This document shows, piece after piece, positions 6,439 through 12,220 of a DNA stretch of 12,220 bases. The notes under the pieces were generated by a model. It worked only from the letters and a program-made list of their open reading frames with translations. It ran no database searches and was not told the origin of the DNA. Position 1 is the first letter of the stretch. Each line of letters opens with the position of its first letter. The position numbers and the translations under genes were made by a program. The DNA comes from Coriobacteriales bacterium (GTDB taxonomy: Bacteria > Actinomycetota > Coriobacteriia > Coriobacteriales > UBA8131): NCBI GenBank assembly GCA_031256575.1, contig JAIRQI010000128.1, positions 1-12,220 of the forward strand. Direction: 5' to 3'.

Positions 6439-6934
6439 CTTTTCACCTCATTACGATTGGGGAGGCTACATGTTAAAACTACCAGTTTACGATTGCGATC
6501 ACTATTCTATATGACTATTGTGTCTGTCGATGACATGGGTGACACGGGCAGTGGTGACAGCAGAACCGTCCCTGTGTCACCGCGAACCGTCTGTCACCGC
6601 TGTCTCCAGAACCGCCCCCGTGTCACTGGGCGGTGACAGTAGAACCGTCCCCGTGTCACCGGCGGAACCGTCTCCGTGTCACCGCTGTCTCCCAAGCGGC
6701 GGTGACAGCAGAACCGTCTCCGTGTCACCGCTGTCTCCCAAGCGGCGGTGACAGCAGAACCGTCCCCGTGTCACCCGCTGCTATTACGCTGCCATTACGC
6801 TGCTAGTTGTTGTTTCTCTCGCAATTCCATGACAAATAGCTTACAATTACCTGGGCAAAGCAGCTTGCCTGCTTAGTTCATAACGGAGTGATGAGAGTCA
6901 AGTAAAGATGAGCAGAAGAGCTTTAGGAGGAATC
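6439..6934. other. 496-bp intergenic region: REP cluster 4 and flavoprotein leader
   Basis: REP units fill 6538-6775. Downstream, 6776-6934 is the leader of the flavoprotein gene. A TACAAT at 6842-6847 is a plausible -10 box; the -35 position 17 nt upstream (TCGCAA, 6819-6824) is weak. Reading frames across the REP array merely translate repeats and are not genes. Confidence 0.5.
6538..6775 (-). repeat. REP cluster 4: four full reverse-oriented units with a 46-bp tandem duplication
   Basis: Full units at 6553-6581, 6632-6660, 6701-6729 and 6747-6775, all in minus orientation (GGTGACAG first on the + strand). The last two lie in a 46-bp tandem repeat whose non-REP part CTGTCTCCCAAGCGGC occurs at 6685-6700 and 6731-6746. 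Degraded half-units lie at 6584-6598, 6608-6626 and 6664-6682. One half-unit at 6538-6548 points the other way. The unit at 6632 has a TTCTAC centre; the others are TTCTGC. Confidence 0.9.
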
Positions 6935-8605
6935 ATGGTATTAAAAGAAGAAAAACTTGATCGAAGGAGTTTTCTTAAAGGTGCAGCTGCTGTCGGTGGG
7001 GCTGCAGCTCTGACTAGCCTGGTTGGCTGCGACACTGAGGAGCCAGGCGGTGCAGCAACTGCCAGACCAGAATGGATGCCCGAGTTCGACGAAGCTGCTG
7101 ATGTAGTGATTATCGGCTACGGTGGTGCTGGTGTCTGCGCTGCTATTGAAGCCTACGAGCAGGGAGCCAGTGTTATCGTCTTTGAGAAGTCTCCAATCGC
7201 CGATGGCGGTAGCACCGGTTGTTCATCCGGAAACATTCATACCGCGCCGAAATCTGACCCCCAGAAGTGGGTCGAGAAGATTATGCGTGGTAGCTTTGAC
7301 ACCGTAGACCAAGAGACTGTCGAGAAAATGGTTGCTCATGCCATGGACACACCAGACTGGTTTGAGAAGGTCAATATCCCAGTGGTTTGGGGTGAGATGG
7401 GAACAGAGAGTGTGACCCGTCCAGCCTCCAGCTCTGGTCGGATGACCGGTTATGATGGCAATGAAGGCCGCTTCTTGTGGGCTGGCCTGAACCAAGCAGC
7501 AGAAGACCGTGAAATAGACATTCGTCTGAACACTCCGGTCACCGATATCATCCAAAACCCCTTCACCAAGGAGCTTGTCGGTGTTGTCGTCACGGAAGAT
7601 GGCGGAAAAGGTGCTGAGAAGTACATCAAGGCCAACAAAGGCGTTGTCATGGCTTGTGGAGGTTACGGTGGCAGCCCCGAGCGGCAGTATCAGTACAACC
7701 ACCCGGGCATCTACCTCTGGCCCTGGGGTACTCCCTATAACACCGGTGACGGCTTCGACTTTTCCATCCGAGCCGGCGCTGACCTCTGGCACTTGGACGG
7801 CTGCGAGTACTCTGCGGTAGCTTTCCGCCTGGCCTCTGAGGAATGCGGAGCTTCGGTCAGCACTGATGCCACAGCTGGTATCACCCCCTACAACCACATC
7901 TTTGTCAACAGAAAAGGCGAGCGGTTCATGAACGAGGCTAAAAGCATGAACCATGACATCGAGTCCAAGCCGGTCGAGGACTTCAGCTCTGCTGAAAGCG
8001 ACTTCATTAACCTGCCTTTCTTCATGGTTTTCGACCAGACGATGTTTGATGCCAAGCCACTCTACATCGGCTCTGGCCGTTCTAACATCATCAACACCTA
8101 TGCCGGTGTCTGGGAGCTTTGTGACTGGGGTCCAGACAACTCCAAGGCCCTCTCCAAGGGCTGGATCTTCCAGGCGGATACTCTAGAAGAGCTGGCTGGC
8201 AAGATAAAGGGTACGACCCCAGCCAAGATTGCTGTCAACGGAATCGATGCCGAGGGACTGAAGGCTTCAGTGGCAGCTTACAACCAGTACGCTGCTGCCG
8301 GCGAGGACAAGGACTTCGGCCGTCGGGCCCAGAACATGGCCCCGATCGAGACCCCGCCCTTCTATGCCATCGAGATGACTGTCTCCAACATCAACACCCA
8401 GGGTGGAGCCCGGCGTGATGGTGACTGCCAGGTCATTGACACCAAGGGGCAGAAGATCGGCCGCTTCTTCAGCGGTGGCGAGTTTGGCTCCATAAATGGC
8501 TTTGTCTATGTCTACGGCAATATCTTCGAGGCTCTGACTTCCGGCTGGGTCTGCGGACAAAACGCTGCCAAGCTAGAAAGCTGGGACCCAGACAACGTAT
8601 ATTAA
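6935..8605 (+). CDS. Tat-exported FAD-dependent oxidoreductase (FAD_binding_2, fumarate-reductase-flavoprotein-like)
   Basis: 556 residues from the ATG at 6935, chosen because AGGAGG lies 4 nt upstream and the Tat signal follows at once; an ATG at 6908 would only add nine residues. The signal is DRRSFLKG (twin Arg 10-11), then an Ala/Gly-rich h-region and SLVGC with Cys32, a lipobox, so it is probably a Tat-translocated lipoprotein on the outer face of the membrane. The FAD Rossmann motif is DVVIIGYGGAGVCAA (Gly 61/63/66) with E84 for the ribose. RFMNEA mid-protein and TQGGARRDGDCQVID plus GRFFSGGEFGS near the C-terminus are family signatures. There is no FMN-binding or cytochrome c domain, so electrons must come from a separate partner. 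Relatives reduce fumarate, urocanate, cinnamates, or steroid/catechol substrates; the substrate here cannot be told. It has its own terminator. Confidence 0.9.
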   Translation: MVLKEEKLDRRSFLKGAAAVGGAAALTSLVGCDTEEPGGAATARPEWMPEFDEAADVVIIGYGGAGVCAAIEAYEQGASVIVFEKSPIADGGSTGCSSGNIHTAPKSDPQKWVEKIMRGSFDTVDQETVEKMVAHAMDTPDWFEKVNIPVVWGEMGTESVTRPASSSGRMTGYDGNEGRFLWAGLNQAAEDREIDIRLNTPVTDIIQNPFTKELVGVVVTEDGGKGAEKYIKANKGVVMACGGYGGSPERQYQYNHPGIYLWPWGTPYNTGDGFDFSIRAGADLWHLDGCEYSAVAFRLASEECGASVSTDATAGITPYNHIFVNRKGERFMNEAKSMNHDIESKPVEDFSSAESDFINLPFFMVFDQTMFDAKPLYIGSGRSNIINTYAGVWELCDWGPDNSKALSKGWIFQADTLEELAGKIKGTTPAKIAVNGIDAEGLKASVAAYNQYAAAGEDKDFGRRAQNMAPIETPPFYAIEMTVSNINTQGGARRDGDCQVIDTKGQKIGRFFSGGEFGSINGFVYVYGNIFEALTSGWVCGQNAAKLESWDPDNVY

Positions 8606-8906
8606 GCAACTCTCCAAACCAATCGACTAAATGGGGATAAACCCGATTTTGTTCGATTCTCACAGGAAGAACCAAAGGATACCGTCATCTGTTGCAGGTG
8701 GCGGTATCTTTCTTGGGCAGATACGTAGCATTTAGGTGCTAAAGTGGTAGGAACGACTGTGTACCGTACGGAATGCAAGGTGGTGTATAAATAGAGGGAT
8801 TGCCACCTACCGAATGGTATGCATAACATGGGAGGATGGCCTGCCTAGCAGGACAGGCTGCCTACCCGATGAGCATTACTTAAAACAGGTGAAAAAGGAG
8901 GAAAAC
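8606..8906. other. 301-bp intergenic region: terminator and UroD-gene leader
   Basis: It holds the terminator at 8678-8714 and a leader of about 190 bp. A possible -10, TATAAA at 8786-8791, lies between the arms of a short inverted repeat, AGGTGG (8778-8783) and CCACCT (8803-8808), which could be an operator. No convincing -35. No coding sequence and no recognised riboswitch consensus. Confidence 0.45.
8678..8714 (+). terminator. Intrinsic terminator after the flavoprotein gene
   Basis: Arms GATACCGTCATCTG (8678-8691) and CAGGTGGCGGTATC (8695-8708) give a 14-bp stem with two G-U pairs and a 3-nt loop, followed by TTTCTT. It starts about 70 nt after the stop codon and separates the flavoprotein from the UroD-family gene. 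Confidence 0.8.
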
Positions 8907-9905
8907 ATGCCAACACTGACAGTCAAAGAGAACTTCATGAGGTTACTGAACGCTGAGATTCCAGAGTACATCCCGACCTACAATATGATGTGGTCAGGTG
9001 CCTCACTACCGATGCTCTGGGGCACTCGCAATCCCGACGGTACAGGCAAGTCTATCTGGGGAGTCGATATTGTCACAGATAGTGCCGGCCTTTTGCCGCC
9101 AATGTCCAAGACTTCCGACTTCGTCTTAAAAGACATCACCAAATGGCGTGATGTCATCAAGTACCCTGACTTGGGTCTAGACAAATCAGCTTGGGAAGCC
9201 ATGGCCAAAGAAGCCAACGACCGCCGCGACCCGAACATACCTTTCGGTGGTGGACCAGGTGGTGGACCATTCTTGTTGCTGATGGACCTGATGGGCTTCG
9301 ATGAAGGCCTGTCGGCTTGCTTCGAGGAGCCGGATGAGGTAAAGGCCCTGCTGGACTTCTTCCTTGACTTCTACTACGACATCGGCAAGAACATCCTTTA
9401 CTACTACAAGCCGGATTACGGTAGTTTCGGCGATGACCTCGCCCACGAGCGCAACCCCTTTGTCTCGCTAGAGATGTTCCGCGATATCTTCGCACCCTAC
9501 TGGGCCAAGATTTACTCCCTCTATAACGAGGCTGGCATACCTAGCACTCAGCATACCTGTGGACGCTTTGACCTGTTCTTAGATGACCTGGTCGAGATGG
9601 GCGCCAATATGTGGGAGCCAGCCCAGGAGTCCAACGATTATGCTGCAATCAAGGCCAAATATGGTCGCAAGATTGCTCTTTGCACCGGTGGCCCAGACCC
9701 CCGCTTGATGCCGCTGAATGTTACTGAGGAGGAGTGCCGCGCCCGCATGCGCAAGCATGTCGAACTGCTGGCCGCCGATGGTGGTTATGCCACCTTTGAG
9801 TTTGACCCGGCTTTTGGCGTTCCCAGCTTCTTGGAGGAGGAGAACAAGCGCATCGGCTGGATGTACGACGAATTCTTGAAGATGCAACACAGCTTCTACG
9901 CGTAA
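8907..9905 (+). CDS. Uroporphyrinogen decarboxylase (URO-D) family protein, methyltransferase-like branch
   Basis: 332 residues from the ATG at 8907; AAAGGAGG ends 5 nt upstream. A URO-D TIM-barrel is indicated by the ENFMRLLNAEIPEYIPTYN start, a GGGPFLLLMDLMGFDEGL segment and the STQHTCGRFDLFLDDLVEMG strand-helix pair. It is not a heme-pathway HemE: it lacks the N-terminal arginine-rich substrate loop (R-x-P-x-W-x-M-R-Q-A-G-R). H216-x-C218 plus C259 in ALCTGG resembles the His/Cys/Cys zinc site of MtaA/CmuA-type corrinoid methyltransferases, although C259 lies earlier than the usual GCG motif. Inferred role: methyl transfer or demethylation of a small substrate in the cytoplasm. No corrinoid protein is encoded nearby. 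Adjacent to and codirectional with the Tat flavoprotein but behind a terminator. Confidence 0.8.
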   Translation: MPTLTVKENFMRLLNAEIPEYIPTYNMMWSGASLPMLWGTRNPDGTGKSIWGVDIVTDSAGLLPPMSKTSDFVLKDITKWRDVIKYPDLGLDKSAWEAMAKEANDRRDPNIPFGGGPGGGPFLLLMDLMGFDEGLSACFEEPDEVKALLDFFLDFYYDIGKNILYYYKPDYGSFGDDLAHERNPFVSLEMFRDIFAPYWAKIYSLYNEAGIPSTQHTCGRFDLFLDDLVEMGANMWEPAQESNDYAAIKAKYGRKIALCTGGPDPRLMPLNVTEEECRARMRKHVELLAADGGYATFEFDPAFGVPSFLEEENKRIGWMYDEFLKMQHSFYA

Positions 9906-9959
9906 AGCAGGGAGACCCGACCGGTCGTTAGACCACGAGTAATTGCAGAACTCGAGAAT

Positions 9960-9997
9960 ACCAAGCACCCTTGGACTGCTAGCCCAGGGGTGCTGGT
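9960..9997 (+). terminator. Strong hairpin after the UroD-family gene
   Basis: Bases 9960-9974 pair with 9984-9997 over 14 bp, with one bulged A (9964) and one G-U pair, 9-nt loop. It lies 55 nt after the stop codon. The sequence beyond is T-poor, so termination is plausible but not certain. Confidence 0.5.
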
Positions 9998-10054
9998 GTA
10001 TTGCTATAGTGTTTCAAAGCAGCAGTTTCAAAAAAGTCATGAGGAGTAGATGGT

Positions 10055-10606
10055 ATGGAACATAAAGGAACCCAGACATTAAGAACTGAGAGGTTGGTCT
10101 TACGGCGCTTTCAGACCAGCGACGCTGAAGCTATGTTTCAAAACTGGGCCAATGACCCCCGGGTTGTTGAATATCTGACCTGGGAAGTCCACGGTGACAT
10201 CGCAGTAACCCAGAGCGTTTTAGCTACCTGGGTAGAGTCCTACCAGAAGGTTGATTACTATCAATGGGCAATCGAGTACGCGGGTACCTTAATCGGAGCC
10301 ATCGGTGCCCACGATATCGACGAGCAACTGCGCTCGATTTCCTTTGGTTACTGCATCGGATACCAGTGGTGGGGTTTGGGCATCATGACAGAAGCTCTGG
10401 CAGCAGTATTGGACTATCTGTTCGCAATCGGCTTTAATCGCATCTGGGCAATACATGAAGTCAATAACCCGGCTAGCGGTCGGGTCATGCAGAAATGTGG
10501 TTTACAGCTTGAAGGAACTATTCGCCAAGGAGCTGCTGATAACTCTGGCAACATCCATGATGTCGTACAGTATGCAATCATCGCCGCTGACCGCAACCCA
10601 CAGTAG
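10055..10606 (+). CDS. GNAT-family N-acetyltransferase (RimJ/RimL-like, Acetyltransf_3)
   Basis: 183 residues; ATG at 10055 with GAGGAG 8 nt upstream. The start TLRTERLVLRRFQTSDAEAMF is the classic opening of the RimJ/RimL branch. The acetyl-CoA pyrophosphate loop is YQWWGLGIMTEAL (residues 103-115), followed by VNNPASGRVMQKCGLQLEG (residues 136-154), the family's NxxSxxVMxKxGFxxEG motif. Length is typical. Such enzymes transfer acetyl from acetyl-CoA to the amino group of a ribosomal-protein N-terminus, an antibiotic or a small amine; the substrate cannot be told here. A single gene with its own ribosome-binding site, 149 bp after the UroD-family gene and 168 bp before the aldolase. Nothing unusual in the sequence. 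Confidence 0.92.
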   Translation: MEHKGTQTLRTERLVLRRFQTSDAEAMFQNWANDPRVVEYLTWEVHGDIAVTQSVLATWVESYQKVDYYQWAIEYAGTLIGAIGAHDIDEQLRSISFGYCIGYQWWGLGIMTEALAAVLDYLFAIGFNRIWAIHEVNNPASGRVMQKCGLQLEGTIRQGAADNSGNIHDVVQYAIIAADRNPQ

Positions 10607-10774
10607 CTGAGCAGCAGTCGGTCAACTACTCGAACGTCACTGCATGGCGTAGCCTTGGTCTTCTCCCCGTGTAAAAGACTTGGGGTGCTAAACTACGGAT
10701 TGGAGAAATAAACCTATCGAGCAGGCTCTGCGCAGGCATCTAGCTAACAGAAGCTCATCGAGAGAGGACAACAA

Positions 10775-11812
10775 GTGGCAGCATTCAAATACAGCTTCGC
10801 GAACGATTATTCGGAGCTGGCGCATCCCGAGATTTTGGCGGCTATGGCGGCTCTGGGCACCGAGCAGTTTGTCGGCTATGCGCTGGACGAACACTGTCTG
10901 CGAGCAGCCGAATTGATTAAGGAGCGCTTTCAGGTGCCTGCTGCTGACGTGCATTTCGCCAGTGGTGGTACGCATTCAAATTTCATTGTGTTGTCGTCGA
11001 TGCTGAGGCCGCATGAGGCGGTGATTGCCACCTCGCTCGGGCACATCTTCACGCATGAGGCAGGAGCAGTCGAGGCTACCGGGCACAAGGTCTGCACCGC
11101 AGCCGGAGTCGACGGCAAGCTGCGTGTTCAGGATATCCAGGCGATTGTCGACTACCACAGCGACGAGCATATGGTCAAGCCGAAGGCGGTTTACATCTCG
11201 CAGTCCACGGAGCTGGGCAGCGTCTACAGCAAGGCTGAGCTGACGGCGCTTTATCAATGCTGCCAAGCCAACGGGCTCTACTTGTTTGTCGACGGTGCCC
11301 GCTTGGGGGCGGCGCTGAACAGCCCCATCGGCGACCTCAGCTATGCCGAGTTTGCCAGCTTGGTTGATGCTTTCTATGTCGGCGGCACAAAAAACGGCGG
11401 CATCTACGGAGAAGCCATTGTCATCTGCCGTGACGAGCTGAAGGCTGACTTTCGCTATATCTTAAAACAAAAAGGAGCCTTGCTGGCCAAAGGTGTAGGT
11501 ATGGGTATCCAGTTCGAGACCTTTTTCAAAGGCAGCCTCTACGACGATTTAGCACGCCACGCCAATGCCATGGGGCATCGCTTGGCCGCTGGCATCACCG
11601 CTTTAGGCTACGAGCTGCTGAGCCCGATTCAGACCAATCAGGTCTTTCCGATTTTCTCTGTAGAATTGGCCAGGCAACTGCATGACCTATACGACTTTCA
11701 CGACTGGGACGATTATGGGGAGACATGCTGCGTGCGCCTGGTTGCTTCTTGGGCGACTCCGGAGGCGATGGTCGACATGTTTCTGGCTGATTTAGCCGAG
11801 CTGACCAGGTAA
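10775..11812 (+). CDS. Threonine aldolase-family PLP enzyme (Beta_elim_lyase)
   Basis: 345 residues from a GTG at 10775 with AGAGAGG 7 nt upstream. It is a fold-type I PLP enzyme: FASGGTHSNF (residues 61-70) is the phosphate-binding segment, HIFTHEAGAVE (90-100) supplies the ring-stacking His region, FVDGARLGAA (171-180) has the pyridine-N Asp173 and Arg176, and YVGGTKNGG (201-209) carries the Schiff-base Lys206. Low-specificity threonine aldolases cleave threonine or allo-threonine to glycine and acetaldehyde; the family also contains beta-elimination lyases, so phenylserine-type substrates are possible. Length (340-350) is typical. Cytoplasmic. No operon partner is evident: the upstream GNAT gene is 168 bp away and the next gene runs convergently. 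Confidence 0.92.
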   Translation: MAAFKYSFANDYSELAHPEILAAMAALGTEQFVGYALDEHCLRAAELIKERFQVPAADVHFASGGTHSNFIVLSSMLRPHEAVIATSLGHIFTHEAGAVEATGHKVCTAAGVDGKLRVQDIQAIVDYHSDEHMVKPKAVYISQSTELGSVYSKAELTALYQCCQANGLYLFVDGARLGAALNSPIGDLSYAEFASLVDAFYVGGTKNGGIYGEAIVICRDELKADFRYILKQKGALLAKGVGMGIQFETFFKGSLYDDLARHANAMGHRLAAGITALGYELLSPIQTNQVFPIFSVELARQLHDLYDFHDWDDYGETCCVRLVASWATPEAMVDMFLADLAELTR

Positions 11813-11953
11813 AGAGCAGGTGCTTGGCTGGCACTTGGCCAGGTTGCGAGCCAGCTACAGTTCATGTACCCAGCTTGGTGGTGCAGTTTGGCAATGCTTT
11901 ATTAAGCGGCAAACACTACGTATTCCAGCTAGATATTATGGGGAGCATACCTT

Positions 11954-12220
11954 TCACTTCGGCTTACGCAGGGCGTGAGCGTGAATCAGCATGGCGCAAC
12001 CGACCCCGAATACCGCTCCACTCAAGAAACCGATGATTACTGCCACCCAGAATGGTGCGGCAAAGAAGTTGAGGCCAATCAGTAGGCCGATGAAAGCTCC
12101 TAGAATTGAGCCGACCAGCACGCCTCCGCTGTAGTAGAGGCCAAAGCCGATTGCCGAGCTGCCGTTAGGTATCAGGTTTTGCCATTCCTCCTGCTCGAAG
12201 GGGGAGAAGTAATCATTGTA
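11954..12220 (-). CDS. Small glycine-rich membrane protein, 3' end only
   Basis: The minus-strand frame is open from the right edge to a TGA at 11954-11956 (88 codons visible); no start lies in the window. The visible part has an acidic/aromatic stretch (YFSPFEQEEWQNLIPNGSS) followed by two hydrophobic glycine-rich helices (GGVLVGSILGAFIGLLIGL and FWVAVIIGFLSGAVFGVG) and a short basic tail ending LRKPK. The paired GxxxG-type helices resemble glycine-zipper or general-stress membrane proteins, but I do not recognise the family. Convergent with the aldolase gene, 141 bp apart. Confidence 0.7.
   Translation of the reverse strand, partial: YNDYFSPFEQEEWQNLIPNGSSAIGFGLYYSGGVLVGSILGAFIGLLIGLNFFAAPFWVAVIIGFLSGAVFGVGCAMLIHAHALRKPK

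Noticed and set aside
6518..6751. Plus-strand frame across the second REP array
   Set aside because: It consists almost wholly of translated REP units (AEPSPCHR) and has no ribosome-binding site.
7223..7954. 243-codon minus-strand frame opposite the flavoprotein
   Set aside because: Antisense shadow of a gene with clear family motifs; no similarity recognised and no ribosome-binding site.
8715..8906. Possible cobalamin or other riboswitch before the UroD-family gene
   Set aside because: No B12-box or other recognised riboswitch consensus could be found; only short local hairpins.
10193..10210. GGTGACA match in the GNAT gene
   Set aside because: Only one arm is present, with no REP centre or closing arm; ordinary coding sequence.

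Overview
The window looks like a chromosomal accessory region of an anaerobic, probably gut-associated actinobacterium of the Coriobacteriia/Eggerthellales type. The grounds are a Tat-exported FAD_binding_2 flavoprotein of the kind greatly expanded in that class, a uroporphyrinogen-decarboxylase-fold protein, a sortase-anchored isopeptide-repeat surface protein and moderate GC. This lineage call is inference; no rRNA or other taxonomic marker is present.

Layout. (1) 3-1394: 3' part of a cell-wall-anchored adhesin/pilin-like protein. (2) 1395-6775: a region saturated with 29-bp palindromic REP sequences (arms GGTGACA/TGTCACC). They surround an AraC/GyrI-type regulator (1975-2817), a cysteine-less carboxymuconolactone-decarboxylase-like protein (3183-3488, minus) and a REP-associated tyrosine transposase (RAYT, 3668-4420, minus). 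(3) 4514-6438: a visibly A/T-richer block of broken genes: the frameshifted C-terminal end of a conjugative-element relaxase, a CPBP membrane protease split by a one-base frameshift, and an ICMT-like membrane methyltransferase cut off at a hairpin-bearing insert. This reads as the graveyard of a Firmicutes-type integrative conjugative element. (4) 6776-12220: REP-free, ordinary coding DNA: a Tat/lipoprotein FAD reductase (6935-8605), a UroD-family protein (8907-9905), a GNAT acetyltransferase (10055-10606), a threonine-aldolase-family PLP enzyme (10775-11812), and the 3' end of a small membrane protein on the minus strand (11954 to the right edge).

How it fits together. The most striking organisation is the REP/RAYT system. 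All six full-length REPs to the left of the RAYT gene read in one orientation and all five to its right read in the other, so polarity flips at the transposase. The two REPs flanking the RAYT form an inverted pair, and the left one supplies the transposase stop codon. The REP clusters bound the broken foreign block on both sides. The flavoprotein and the UroD-family protein are adjacent and codirectional, which suggests a shared anaerobic catabolic theme. A good intrinsic terminator lies between them, so they are probably separately transcribed. The GNAT and aldolase genes look like independent metabolic genes.
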